Source: Myxococcota bacterium (lineage in GTDB: Bacteria; Myxococcota_C; UBA6777). From it: DNA of 64,000 bases. Position numbers and translations under genes: made by a program. The notes beneath the pieces are model-generated. The model saw nothing but the letters and a program-made list of their open reading frames with translations, searched no databases and was not told the DNA's origin. Position 1 is the stretch's first letter. Every line of letters starts with the position of its first letter. This document shows positions 1 to 8,946 of the stretch, in pieces. Where the stretch lies: assembly GCA_023150835.1 (NCBI GenBank), contig JAKLKB010000043.1, positions 9,422 to 73,421 of the forward strand, read 5' to 3'.

Positions 1-2
1 AT

Positions 3-986
3 TTTCAACTCAAAAACGCCCAACAACCCATGCTCGCCCTCGCCGACCCCAAAGAACTCTGGCCCCTCCAAAACAAAGACAACGGCAACGCAACACCTCG
101 CAAGAAAGCTCCCAAAAAGCCCACAGCATGGCAAACAAAGCAACCCCAAAAACGCCTCAAGCTGATCCAAACATGGCTCGAAGACGCTTCCTCCATCGAA
201 TCGGGCCTTGCCTTGCGCGCTGGACTCCAAAAGCTCCTTGCCTCCGCGTCCTCTCTCCCCTCCCTGCGTGAACAAGCACAAAAACTCCTCCACCAAACCA
301 CCCAACGCGCCCAACTACGCGCCCAATTACAAACGCTCTTGACTTCCCCACCCTCCCTGCCAAGCCTCGCCAAATCTCCCCAAATCCCCCTCAGCCAACG
401 CCTCCAACAAGCCCTGTTCCAAGAACTCGATCAGCGCGAACAATCCGCCCGTTTGATCGCAAATACTCACCTCCACATCCTCCAAAAAGCCGTCGCCAAA
501 GCGGATTACATCAAAAGCCCTCTCGCTCAAGCCGATTGGACCCAAACCCACAACAGCCTTCTCCAACTCCAACAAACCGAGATCACCGCTCTACGAAGCA
601 CCTTGATCTCGCAAAAAACCACCCGAGACAGCGCACTCCAACGCAAAAAACAACTCCGCAGCGCTGGACTCTCCGACGAATCCTCTTGGCGTTCTTATCT
701 CCGACTTGAATTAGAAGTCCATTACTACGACGCTCTCATCCAAAAAGCTGAAGCTCGCCTCCAAACTTCACCCGCCTCACCAACCAAAACCACCCCTCCA
801 ACCAAAACCACCCCTCCAACCAAAACCACCCCTCCAACCAAAACCACCCCTCCAACCAAAACCACCCCTGCGCCGATCCCTGTGCGCCCTCGGCCTGCTT
901 CGCAACCCTCCACCGCACGCCCACAACCGGCCTCTCAACCCACACCCGCACGCCCGCAACCTGCCTCCCGCCCCACACCACGCTAA
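3..986 (+). CDS. Partial hypothetical protein with Pro/Thr/Lys tandem repeats
   Basis: The reading frame is open back to the first bases of the window, and the ATG at 30 has no ribosome binding site, so the gene probably begins upstream and only its 3' part is seen. The visible product (about 318 residues from the ATG) is rich in Lys, Gln, Leu and Ala and looks largely helical; no family was recognised. At residues 250-280 the motif PTKTTP is repeated five times, encoded by a perfect 18-bp tandem repeat, followed by a Pro/Ala/Arg/Gln tail in which RPQPASQPTPA-type units recur. Such a tail suggests a flexible, exposed C-terminus. The stop is followed directly by a block of dispersed repeats. 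Coding status is likely because of the long open frame and strong amino-acid bias; function is unknown. Confidence 0.6.
   Translation, partial: FQLKNAQQPMLALADPKELWPLQNKDNGNATPRKKAPKKPTAWQTKQPQKRLKLIQTWLEDASSIESGLALRAGLQKLLASASSLPSLREQAQKLLHQTTQRAQLRAQLQTLLTSPPSLPSLAKSPQIPLSQRLQQALFQELDQREQSARLIANTHLHILQKAVAKADYIKSPLAQADWTQTHNSLLQLQQTEITALRSTLISQKTTRDSALQRKKQLRSAGLSDESSWRSYLRLELEVHYYDALIQKAEARLQTSPASPTKTTPPTKTTPPTKTTPPTKTTPPTKTTPAPIPVRPRPASQPSTARPQPASQPTPARPQPASRPTPR
780..869 (+). repeat. 18-bp in-frame tandem repeat, 5 units
   Basis: The unit ccaaccaaaaccacccct occurs five times without a mismatch and encodes PTKTTP units in the partial ORF above. The perfect identity implies recent expansion or active length variation. 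Confidence 0.95.
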
Positions 987-1041
987 GCCATCCTCCTCGC
1001 GAAAAAGTACTTCGATAGGACTTACACAGTCGGATGAGGTG

Positions 1042-1168
1042 GTGGGGTTTCACCCCACACCCCACAAGGGAGCGCCGCCCCCTTGACCCCGAATTGGCGG
1101 GACGAGCGATGGTGTTTCAAACAAACAGCAGTGCCGCTTGAAATGCCGCGAACACGGCTTTTTTTGGC
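1042..1168 (+). repeat. Dispersed repeat family A, copy 1
   Basis: This copy has the 5' hairpin GTGGGGT/ACCCCAC with loop TTC at 1042-1058, a second hairpin with CAAGGG/CCCTTG arms, and the conserved tail with GCCGCTTGAA and GCGAACACGG. It belongs to the family described in the findings and is followed directly by two B elements. Confidence 0.85.
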
Positions 1169-1176
1169 AACTGCGT

Positions 1177-1274
1177 CATACGAGATCCGCCCGTTGAGTT
1201 ATCGTAAAGATGTAGGGGAAGCCCCCTGTGGCTGCCCTATTACAGGGCGTCTACGAACGATGCTTTGTGTACTC
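1177..1274 (+). repeat. Dispersed repeat family B, copy 1
   Basis: It contains the family core: a GTAGGGG-type start, a GGCTGCCC arm, ACAGGGCG and CTACG. It forms a tandem pair with the next copy; the first stem arm is slightly degenerate (GGGGAAGCC). Confidence 0.85.
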
Positions 1275-1388
1275 ATACGAAATCCGCAGGGAGTGTGATC
1301 GTAAAAACGTAGGGGCAGCCCCCTGTGGCTGCCCTATTACAGGGCGTCTACGAACGATGCTTTGTGTACTCACTCGGATATCGTATGA
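1275..1388 (+). repeat. Dispersed repeat family B, copy 2
   Basis: This is a full copy with nested complementary arms: CGTAG with CTACG, GGCAGCC with GGCTGCC, and CCCTGT with ACAGGG. It ends in the family's GGATATCGTAT tail, 43 bases from the end of the selenoprotein gene on the other strand. Confidence 0.88.
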
Positions 1389-1431
1389 GAGTGACGCAAA
1401 AGAGGAATGAAGAGAGTTGTTGTTGGAGGGG

Positions 1432-1659
1432 TTAAGAGAGTCGTTGTTGGATGGATTGGATCAATTCATCGGGGGTTGGCCAACGGCCTTCTTTGTGCTT
1501 GGAAAAGATCAGTTCACCATCGAGATGAACATCCAAGATGCCCTTGCTTCCGCGATGAAGTGAGGGATCAACACCAAAAGTTTTTTGAAGTTCTGCGGCC
1601 AAACTGGACGCACGAGGTAAATAGTTTCAAGACACGCAGTAATAGATATCGATCTTCAT
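1432..1659 (-). CDS. Selenoprotein W-family (Rdx) thioredoxin-like protein with in-frame TGA as selenocysteine
   Basis: Translated from the ATG at 1659, codon 11 is TGA (1627-1629) and lies in the motif Cys-Val-Ser-U, exactly the CxxU redox site of the SelT/SelW/SelH family. Downstream residues continue in the family pattern: NYLPRASSLAAEL, a GSKGILDV strand and the LIFSKHKEGRWPTPDELI ending, then a TAA stop, giving about 75 residues, the normal SelW size. The start has a good ribosome binding site (GGAAGG, 6 bases upstream). A hairpin GCGUCCAGUUUGGCCGC begins 15 bases after the UGA (1611-1595). Its GUU loop is about 22 bases from the UGA, which fits the bacterial SECIS rule of a near, G-bearing apical loop. 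The gene lies 33 bp downstream of the large minus-strand ORF and is probably cotranscribed with it. SelW proteins are small cytosolic thiol-redox proteins; the exact partner is unknown. A conventional ORF search misses this gene. Confidence 0.9.
1595..1611 (-). promoter_or_regulatory. Putative bacterial SECIS hairpin in the SelW-like gene
   Basis: The sequence GCGUCCAGUUUGGCCGC folds as GCG/CGC and CCA/UGG with one U.C mismatch and a GUU loop. Position relative to the UGA (loop about 22 nt away) and a G at the first loop base match known bacterial SECIS elements bound by SelB. The fold was drawn by eye. Confidence 0.6.
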
Positions 1660-1692
1660 GGACAAACCTTCCGTTTGTGAAAGTGACGGAAA

Positions 1693-4470
1693 CTACGCTC
1701 CATTTCCGTTGGACAAAAAGGCCGATGGATCCGCGAGGGCTTCGCGTCGAACCTGCGCAGCGATCGCAAGAGCGGCTTCTGCTGCGGCTTCTTCGTTGGC
1801 AAAGACCTGATTGGCCAGTTGTGCTTCGACACGCTCACGCGTTTCGTTGATCACACCGTTCAACAGTGCGTTGCCAAAGTCATCCCCGTTCGCATAACCG
1901 TACTGCGCAGGGTTGAGATCCAGCATATCGTTCATAAACGATTCGTTGTCGAGATGCGACTCCGCAGCGCGGTCTTGGTACTGGGTGAGTTGATCGCCGT
2001 TCATGTAGGTGGGATCGAAGCGATCGCGGGCAAAGCCTTGGGGATCTCGCAAAAACGCCGATGGATCGGAGGCTGCCTCACCAAAGAACGCGGTCATCTC
2101 TTGCATCGTGCGGAAGGTCATGCTTGCCGTGTGCTGTCCGTCTGGCGTTGTAAAGGTCGCAGTGATGCCGTTTTGGTCGATCGAGACCTCGCCTGTAAAC
2201 AGCGTTTGTTGTTGGGTGATGGTTCCCTCGATGCTAACGCCTCCGCCAGCACCCGCCACCGCAGGCATAATCTCGCCTTTGGCGTTGATCTGAACTTGGC
2301 TAGACAAAGAGATCGAGCCTGTCAGAGACATATTGGGCAGCACCTGTTCGAGGAAGATATCTCGCGCTCCTGCGACATCCCCTCGCCCCAAGGCATCCAA
2401 CATCTCACCACGGAACTGCGGCGGGATATTTTCGCCAAGCTCGATCTTGATCTCTCCATCAAAGCCCGCACCGACCGGCCCCAAACCACCGTGAACATCC
2501 GCCCCAAGCGTAATCGCATACGTCGTTTCGCCCTTGGTTCCGTCCTCGTTGAAGTGGATGGTGCGCTCAAAACCGACTTCCATCCCACCGCCGGCCACGC
2601 TGGTCACAGCGTTAACACCACCCGCTCCAGCACCCGCCTCGATATCGATGTTTGCGCCTGCTGCGATGTTTTGCGTGACCTCGCTGATATAAGGCCGCCC
2701 ATCGGCGTTGCGATCAAAACTCACTTGTGCGCCCGCTTCAAGGTAAGCCGTCACGGTTTCACGACCTCCCACACCTTCGATCAATCCGAGCGTTTCAGAG
2801 ATGTTGGTATTCGCTCCAATCGAGATCGAAGACAGGTGATCGCGCACAAATTCGGAGGGCGTTCCCGGGGTCACATCGCGGCCAAACAGCCGATCGCCGA
2901 CTTGATCCAAGACTTCGAGTCCGACACCCGCGATCGGATTTGTCGAGGCGATCCCCAACTGTACGCCAAAAGCCGCCAACTCGGTCGCTGCCCCGGGCTT
3001 GGAAAGATCGATCTGCAACTCGATCCCGCCGTTGACACCGACCCCCACGGAACCCGTAGCTTCGGCCCCTGCGGTATCGCCCGTCACTTCTGCCGAAAGC
3101 TCCGCTCCCGCACCGAGGCCCAACGTAAACTGATCTTGATCAGGCGGAAGGCCCCGAGAGACGGACAATTCCACCGTCGCCCCTGCTTCGACGCCCAAAA
3201 CAGCGGAAAGCTCGCCTTCGACTTTGACTTCAAAGGTGGTGCTGCCGCCCGGGGGGATATTGTCGAGTCCCAACACATTCAACGCGGCTTTGTCTGTTGC
3301 GGTGATCTGATCGCGATTGACTGCGTACGGGCTGTTGGCTCCGGGATCATCGAGCAACAAGCGTTTGGCATCTGCCGCCAGATCACCCAAGCTTTGAACC
3401 GCACCAAACACGTCTACGCCCGTCGCACGGGCGATCTCATCGTTGACGCTTTGTGCAGCCGATCCCAACGGCTCAAGGATATGATCGTTGATCGCCTGTC
3501 CTGCGGGCTGGATCACGTTGTCATTGAGGGGATTGGCGATATTCTCTTCAAACCATCCCTTCAATCCGCCATCCGCAAGGCGCATCCCTTGGATCGGTTC
3601 GGGAATTCCCGCAGCGTCGAGGGCTGCTTCGCGTCGATCAGGAGGCAAGCTCATCGCACGTTGAAAGTCTTGTGCGGGTAGTCGATACGCCTCCGCAGGA
3701 TCCCCCACAGGACGGCCTTGGGCATCGACAGGCGCATAACCTTGCGCTTGCAATTGCTCCATACTGACGGGTTCTTGTGGTCGATTTGGATCGATATACG
3801 TCCCGTCTGGGCGCTCGATCACCACATGTCCTGCGTTGTTTCCGTCCGTGTTTCGGGTATCTTGCAAAAAGACGACGTTTCCTTGTGCTGCAAGCTTCGG
3901 ATCTTTCGAGAGGATGGCTTGCGCGTTGTCAATGCAGTTGACGTTGCTGTCGCGAGTGGCTTCGCTTTCCAAGGTTCCGGGGTTGGCTTGGGCAGTCGTG
4001 GATCCGCCGATCCCAGCGGAGCTTCGAGCGGATGGAGCATTCCATTGGCGTTGGAAAAAAGCGCTTTGCAAGCCGTCACTGCCCAACGGACGCGAAGGCT
4101 GTGCTCCCGCTTGGGCCGATAACGTCCCTTGGTTCGGCGAGTTAGAAGGGAGGCTTGCGCCGCCGAGTTGACGGTGCAATTGGCTCTGAAGCTGATGACC
4201 GCTAATCCCTGCGAGTCCTGCGCGTGATCCTGCCGAAGAAGGCGGGGTTTTCGAGAGGGCGCTTTGGCTTGCTTGTTGGGCGGCTTTTTGTTGCGCTTGT
4301 TGGGCGGCTTTTTGTTGCGCTTGTTGGGCGGCTTTTTGTTGCGCTTGTTGCGCCGCTTTTTGGCGGGCTTCTTCAGCGGCCTTTTGACGGGCCTCTTCGG
4401 CGGCTTTTCGCTGTGCTTCTTCGGCTGCACGTCGTGCGCTGTCATCTCCACCTGTTCTTTGGATCGACAT
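1693..4470 (-). CDS. Large effector-like protein: Ala-rich coiled coil, papain/transglutaminase-like Cys-His-Asp segment and glycine-rich beta region
   Basis: The 925-residue product starts at ATG 4470 behind AAGGAGG. Residues about 12-70 are an Ala/Gln/Lys/Glu-rich helix built of repeated AAEEARQK and AAQQAQQK units. Around residues 175-230 the motifs NCIDNA, GHVVIE and YIDPN place a Cys, a His about 36 residues later and an Asp about 12 residues after that. This order and spacing is seen in transglutaminase or papain-like enzymes, including deamidase toxins. From about residue 380 onward the protein is beta-rich and full of Gly, Ala and Val (for example AVLGVEAGATVELSV), resembling a repetitive barrel or fibre. 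There is no signal peptide. Two other window proteins share the plan of a low-complexity N-terminus and large C-terminal region. An exported effector or contact-dependent toxin is an inference; catalytic activity is unproven. The selenoprotein gene follows on the same strand. Confidence 0.75.
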   Translation of the reverse strand: MSIQRTGGDDSARRAAEEAQRKAAEEARQKAAEEARQKAAQQAQQKAAQQAQQKAAQQAQQKAAQQASQSALSKTPPSSAGSRAGLAGISGHQLQSQLHRQLGGASLPSNSPNQGTLSAQAGAQPSRPLGSDGLQSAFFQRQWNAPSARSSAGIGGSTTAQANPGTLESEATRDSNVNCIDNAQAILSKDPKLAAQGNVVFLQDTRNTDGNNAGHVVIERPDGTYIDPNRPQEPVSMEQLQAQGYAPVDAQGRPVGDPAEAYRLPAQDFQRAMSLPPDRREAALDAAGIPEPIQGMRLADGGLKGWFEENIANPLNDNVIQPAGQAINDHILEPLGSAAQSVNDEIARATGVDVFGAVQSLGDLAADAKRLLLDDPGANSPYAVNRDQITATDKAALNVLGLDNIPPGGSTTFEVKVEGELSAVLGVEAGATVELSVSRGLPPDQDQFTLGLGAGAELSAEVTGDTAGAEATGSVGVGVNGGIELQIDLSKPGAATELAAFGVQLGIASTNPIAGVGLEVLDQVGDRLFGRDVTPGTPSEFVRDHLSSISIGANTNISETLGLIEGVGGRETVTAYLEAGAQVSFDRNADGRPYISEVTQNIAAGANIDIEAGAGAGGVNAVTSVAGGGMEVGFERTIHFNEDGTKGETTYAITLGADVHGGLGPVGAGFDGEIKIELGENIPPQFRGEMLDALGRGDVAGARDIFLEQVLPNMSLTGSISLSSQVQINAKGEIMPAVAGAGGGVSIEGTITQQQTLFTGEVSIDQNGITATFTTPDGQHTASMTFRTMQEMTAFFGEAASDPSAFLRDPQGFARDRFDPTYMNGDQLTQYQDRAAESHLDNESFMNDMLDLNPAQYGYANGDDFGNALLNGVINETRERVEAQLANQVFANEEAAAEAALAIAAQVRREALADPSAFLSNGNGA
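4270..4370 (-). repeat. 24-bp tandem repeat encoding the Ala/Gln/Lys coiled coil
   Basis: About four near-identical units of ttgcgcttgttgggcggc plus ttttg encode repeated AQQAQQKA units near the N-terminus of the large minus-strand protein. Confidence 0.85.
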
Positions 4471-4526
4471 CCCTCATCCTCCTTGTGCCCCTTATGGTTG
4501 GGGGCATGGCTGTTTTGGAGCGGTTA

Positions 4527-4642
4527 CACGATATCCGAGCAATGCGCACACAAAGGATAGTGCGTAGACGCCCTGTGGTTGGGCAGCCACGGGGGGCTGC
4601 CCCTACGTCTTTACGATCACACAACGAGCGGATTTCGTATGA
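4527..4642 (-). repeat. Dispersed repeat family B, copy 3
   Basis: Read on the minus strand this copy carries GTAGGGGCAGCCCCC and GGCTGCCC arms and the family's GATATCGTGT-type end. With the adjacent A copy it fills most of the gap upstream of the large effector-like gene. Confidence 0.85.
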
Positions 4643-4734
4643 CGCCTTCTCGCCCTGCTGCGTCTGTCTTTGTACTCGGTGATCCCTGTCCGTTGTAAGA
4701 GTCGCGCAGTTCCCAAAATCCCCGTGTTCCCTAT

Positions 4735-4858
4735 ATCTCAAGCGACAGAGTCGTCTGGTTGAAAAACCTGTGCTCTGTTCGCCGATACGGATTCAAGGGG
4801 CCTGCGGTCCCTTGCGGGGTGTGGGGTTGAAACCCCACAAACACCACCCAACTGCACA
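4735..4858 (-). repeat. Dispersed repeat family A, copy 2
   Basis: Minus-strand copy. It keeps the GTGGGGT/ACCCCAC hairpin; the second hairpin has CC/GG where other copies have GC/GC, a compensated change. No gene was seen in the surrounding 4471-4966 gap. Confidence 0.85.
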
Positions 4859-4966
4859 ACTCCTCTCGTTGAATGAAAAAGGCACGTGATCTTCGGTACA
4901 TCCTCAAAGAAAGTTGCGTTGCCCCCCCCTTCGCCACACCGCTGCGCTTTCCTCACCGCCCTCCGT

Positions 4967-6154
4967 TTAATGCTTGGGGGTGGGCGGTGGCTCTTGGGCA
5001 GAGGGCGGCAATCGCTCGATCATCATCATGTACGCTTGTTCCAAGATATCTCGGCGCTTTTGCAAGATCTCTTCGATCTTGTCCCCAAATGCCGCTCCAT
5101 GACGAACTCCCAAAAAGTCCTGCAATAAACGCCGATGCGCTTGTTCGATCTCTGCGCGTGTCGCCTCTTCGGAAACGCCCAACAGATGGGCTGCACGCGC
5201 CAGATCCATCTGCTCGATCCGCATCCGCATCTGGCGCATAATCCTCTCGAATTGTTCGGGTTCATATCCCAGAAGATCGCTGATCTCTCGCAACAAGCGC
5301 ACTTCTCCAAGCGCGATCACGCCGTCTGCCTCCACCACCGCCAACGATGCCGCAAGCAACGAATGACGCGGATGAAGCCCCGCGACTTTTTTCGCTGCTT
5401 TGAGATAACCTTTCACCAGATCTCCAAGCGGATACTCTTGCTCCCGCTGCGCACGATGAGCCAAATAGTCGTGCTCGTACACCGTGATGTCCACAGGATC
5501 GCAGATCTCCTTGATCCGCTGTAGCTCCCGCCGATCCACATCCCCTTCTGCCGTCATCAAACGCACCAAGATCGGCACCAGATGATGATAACACTCGACT
5601 TTCGGATCAGGCGGCTTTTGTGACTCTGTATGCTCCAACACCCGTTCCAACGCCCCCAGCCCCACCCACACCAAACCCCACCCCACAACATCCACCCCCA
5701 CCCACCAAAAGCGCCCACCCAACACAGACACTAACGCCCCTCCCGCCAACCCAAACAGCCCCATCCGCAACACCTGACGATCCGCCTTTTGCCCTCCCCA
5801 TGCCGCCCACAACAACACCACCGCCAACAAAAGCTCCAACACCCCCAATATACCGAGAGATGTCCGAACGGTTCCCTCCGCCAACGAAATAACGCCCATC
5901 ACAAAGTGCCATCCTGTCGCAAGAATCAACGCCCACGAAGCATATTTCACTTGCGTTTGATCTTGACTGATCCGCGCCGCCACTCGTGCGGATATCTCTG
6001 CGCGTTCGCCTTTCGCCATCGCCACGTCCACCGAATCCTTCGGCGTCCCAACTCCTTCTAGCTCGTCGTCCAACTCCAATTCTTCGAGCGCTTTTGCGAT
6101 CTCTGGCTGTTCCAAACCACTCCGCTTCTCTAAACCACTCTGCTCTTGCGACAT
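4967..6154 (-). CDS. Membrane protein with TerB domain and degenerate C-terminal J-like domain
   Basis: The 395-residue product starts at ATG 6154 behind GGAGG. An acidic N-terminal tail (to about residue 65) is followed by about four hydrophobic segments (70-170), then a soluble part. Residues about 190-310 look like a TerB (tellurite-resistance/DjlA-type) helical domain, with LVPILVRLMTAEGDVD and a second acidic motif VVEADGVIALGE. Residues about 318-380 resemble a J domain (ARAAHLLGVSEEATRAEIEQA) but the HPD motif that activates Hsp70 is absent; RHG stands near its place. TerB-J proteins such as DjlA couple membrane sites to DnaK, so here a scaffold role without DnaK stimulation is more likely. 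The following gene is divergent. Domain calls are from pattern recognition. Confidence 0.75.
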   Translation of the reverse strand: MSQEQSGLEKRSGLEQPEIAKALEELELDDELEGVGTPKDSVDVAMAKGERAEISARVAARISQDQTQVKYASWALILATGWHFVMGVISLAEGTVRTSLGILGVLELLLAVVLLWAAWGGQKADRQVLRMGLFGLAGGALVSVLGGRFWWVGVDVVGWGLVWVGLGALERVLEHTESQKPPDPKVECYHHLVPILVRLMTAEGDVDRRELQRIKEICDPVDITVYEHDYLAHRAQREQEYPLGDLVKGYLKAAKKVAGLHPRHSLLAASLAVVEADGVIALGEVRLLREISDLLGYEPEQFERIMRQMRMRIEQMDLARAAHLLGVSEEATRAEIEQAHRRLLQDFLGVRHGAAFGDKIEEILQKRRDILEQAYMMMIERLPPSAQEPPPTPKH

Positions 6155-6390
6155 CTCACACCTCCATCCCTATCTTCCACAAACGCCCAATCCACAAACA
6201 AAACGCTCACCCGACACAAAACGACGAAAACAAGTCACTCCTACCATAATTCACACCTATCGGGGGGGAACACTCCCATCCATCGCACAACAAACGCTCT
6301 CCCCAAAGCCCCTTCTGTTTTTGCCAAAACAACGCTACAACCATCCCCGCTTTTGTGACGCGATCCCCCACCCAACCGAAAGGAGACATC

Positions 6391-8489
6391 ATGCGATATC
6401 CTCGCTCCTACGCACTTTTTTCTCTTCCTGTCTGGCTTGGCGCACTCGCTGCGCTCGCCCTTTTCCCCGATCATCCGGCACAAGCCGATCTACTTCCCCC
6501 TCGACCCATCCCCCCCAAACAACGCTCGAAGCTGGCCGCTCCAAAGAAGTCCAAGCGTGGAACCACGCACAACACCAACGCACCCTCCGCCTCCTTCGAC
6601 AGATCCCCGCCCGACAAACCATCCTTCACGAACTCAAAAAACTCTACAACAACCAGTCCAGCACAAGCCCTCAACGCTACGGACATCGCTACTTTTTCTT
6701 CCGCCGCGAAGGACTTAAAAACCAACCCATCCTCTACACCGCCGAAGGACGCTACAACGCCCCTCCCCGCCTCCTCCTCGATCCCAACACCCTCAGCAAA
6801 GACGGCACCATCGCCCTCCAACAAACCTCACCCTCTCCGAGCGGACGCTTCCTTGCCTACGCTCTCTCCGCCAAAGGCAGTGACTGGTCACAGATCCGCG
6901 TCCTCGATGTCTCCACAAAAACCCATCTCCCCGACCGCATCGACCAAACCCGCTGGCCCTCGATGGTTTGGGATCGCTACGGACTCGGCTTTTTTTACGT
7001 CTCCTATCCTCCCTCTGGCACCGTCCCCGCACGGGACAAAAACTACTACCGACGGATCTTTTACCATCGCCTCGGTACTTCCGCCACAGACGACCGCTTG
7101 ATCTTTGGCGAAGGACTCAAAAAAGAAACTTGGCTCGATCCTGCCGTCTCTTCCGACCGCAGCATGCTTTACGTCTCCACCAGCGTCGACTGGTCCTACA
7201 ACGACCTTTATTACCGACCCATCGCCTCCAAAGGCCCCTTCCTCACCCTCGCCAAAGGACTCCAAGGGCAGTTCAGCGCCAACGTCATGGACGGAAAGAT
7301 GCTGATCACCACCACCTACCAAGCCCCCCGTGGTCGCGTCTTGATCGCCCCTCTTCACAACCCCACCCAAAAACATTGGAAAACCCTCATCCCTCAACAA
7401 AAAGGCGTCCTTCAAGAAGTCTTCCTTATCAAAGGACACCTGCTGATCCACACGATGGAAGATGTCGTCTCTCGCTTGCTGTTGTTTTCTCGCCAAGGCC
7501 AACTCCTGCGCGAGATCCCTCTCCCCACCAAAGGCAGCGTCAGCGATATCAGCGCACGCTCCCAAAGCAACGAGATCTTCTTTCGCTTCACTTCGTGGAT
7601 CTACCCTTCCGTCGGATACCGCTACGATCTCGCCACCCAATCCCTCGAACGCATCGAAAAGATCAGCATCCCCGTCGACCTCAGCCGCTATCAAACCGAA
7701 CAGATCTTCTACTCCTCCAAAGATGGCACACGCATCCCGATGTTTCTCGTCTATCGCAAAGGACTACAACGCAACGGAAACAACCCCACCGAACTCTACG
7801 GCTACGGCGGCTTCGAAGTCTCTCTCAAGCCTTCCTTTATGCCCGCCCTCTTCCCTTGGCTCGATCGCGGTGGTGTCTTTGCCCTTGCCAACCTTCGCGG
7901 CGGCGGAGAATACGGCACTTCTTGGCACAAAGCAGGACGACGCGACAAAAAACAGAATGTCTTCGACGACTTTATCGCTGCCGCCGAATGGCTGATCGCC
8001 AACCGCATCACCCAACCCAAGCGACTCGCCATACGTGGCGGAAGCAACGGCGGTTTGCTCGTCGCCGCAGCCATGACCCAACGCCCCGATCTCTTTGGAG
8101 CCGTCACCTGCCAAGTCCCCCTCACCGATATGATCCGCTTCCCGATCTCCACCGTCGCCCGACTCTGGATCCCTGAGTACGGTAATCCACAAGATTCAAA
8201 AGAATTCCGTTGGCTTTGGGCATATTCTCCCTATCACAAACTCAAAAAATCCACGCCCTACCCCATCACCCTTGTCATGACCGCCGATCACGACGACCGT
8301 GTCGATCCCTTCCACGCAAGAAAGTTCGCTGCACGCCTCCAAGCCAGCACCACCCCCAACCGCCCCGTCCTCCTTCGCATCGAATCCAAAGCCGGACACG
8401 GCGCAGGAACCCCCCTCAACAAGTTGCTCGTTTCCATCGCCGACCGCTACGCTTTCCTTCTCTTTGCTCTCCGTATGGATCTCCGCTAA
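6391..8489 (+). pseudogene. Secreted prolyl oligopeptidase family (S9) peptidase, frameshifted in a C7 tract
   Basis: An ATG at 6391 follows AAAGGAGA and begins a clear signal peptide (hydrophobic core LPVWLGALAALALF, cleavage near AQA-DL). This frame then runs into unrelated sequence, while the rest of a prolyl oligopeptidase continues one base off, from LEAGRSKEVQAW onward. The frames meet at a run of seven C (about 6510-6516); one extra C would join them into a single protein of about 699 residues, normal for the family. The second frame has the seven-bladed propeller region and the alpha/beta-hydrolase domain with GGSNGG (Ser, about 8040), DHDDRVD (Asp, about 8285) and AGHGAG (His, about 8396). 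The enzyme would cleave short proline-containing peptides in the periplasm or outside. The break may be a real mutation, a phase-variable tract, -1 slippage or a sequencing error. Confidence 0.85.
6510..6516 (+). other. Homopolymeric C7 tract at the frame break of the peptidase gene
   Basis: Seven C bases followed by AAAC sit exactly where the signal-peptide frame and the catalytic frame of the prolyl oligopeptidase must be joined. The tract is also compatible with a -1 slip on consecutive CCC codons. Confidence 0.75.
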
Positions 8490-8501
8490 TTCGCATAGAA
8501 C

Positions 8502-8617
8502 TTATACGAAATCCGCCTATTGTGTGATCGTAAAATGTAGGGGCAGCCCCCTGTGCTGCCCAACCACAGGGCGTCTTCGCGCTCTCCTTTGTGTACGCAT
8601 CGCTCGGATATCGTATC
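8502..8617 (+). repeat. Dispersed repeat family B, copy 4
   Basis: Plus-strand copy immediately after the peptidase stop, with GTAGGGGCAGCCCCC, a slightly shortened GCTGCCC arm and a GGATATCGTAT end. Confidence 0.87.
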
Positions 8618-8621
8618 GCGC

Positions 8622-8763
8622 CGTGGGAGGGTGTTTGTGGGGTTTCACCCCACACCCCACAAGGGAGCACCGCTCCCTTGACCCTGTATCGGCGGAACAA
8701 GCAAAGGTCTTTCAAAACCAACAGCCCTGCCGCTTGAACAGGTGCGAACACGGGGGTTTTGGC
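8622..8763 (+). repeat. Dispersed repeat family A, copy 3
   Basis: Well-preserved copy with both hairpins. The second hairpin has nine paired bases, arms CAAGGGAGC and GCTCCCTTG with loop ACC. It is flanked by B copies on both sides, so 8490-8930 is entirely repeat sequence. Confidence 0.88.
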
Positions 8764-8804
8764 TACGGGTCGCTCCGATACAGAGCGAGGGGGAGATGTC
8801 GTGT

Positions 8805-8925
8805 CCTACGATATCTGGGAGATGTGTACACGAAACATCGTTGCGTTCGCTGTGATGGCCCTGTTTTTGGGCAGCCACGGGGGGCTGCCCCTACAGATGC
8901 CGATCGTACAACGGGTAGATGTCGT
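8805..8925 (-). repeat. Dispersed repeat family B, copy 5
   Basis: Minus-strand copy with GGGCAGCCCCCCGTGGCTGCCC and ACAGGGCC; the outer arms are diverged compared with other copies. Confidence 0.8.
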
Positions 8926-8946
8926 GTCCGTCCTTTTCACTAATAC

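Noticed and set aside
1819-3681. A 620-residue open frame on the plus strand
   Set aside because: It is the antisense of the 925-residue minus-strand gene, which has a strong ribosome binding site and coherent domains; the plus-strand product is Arg/Cys/His-rich without family features.
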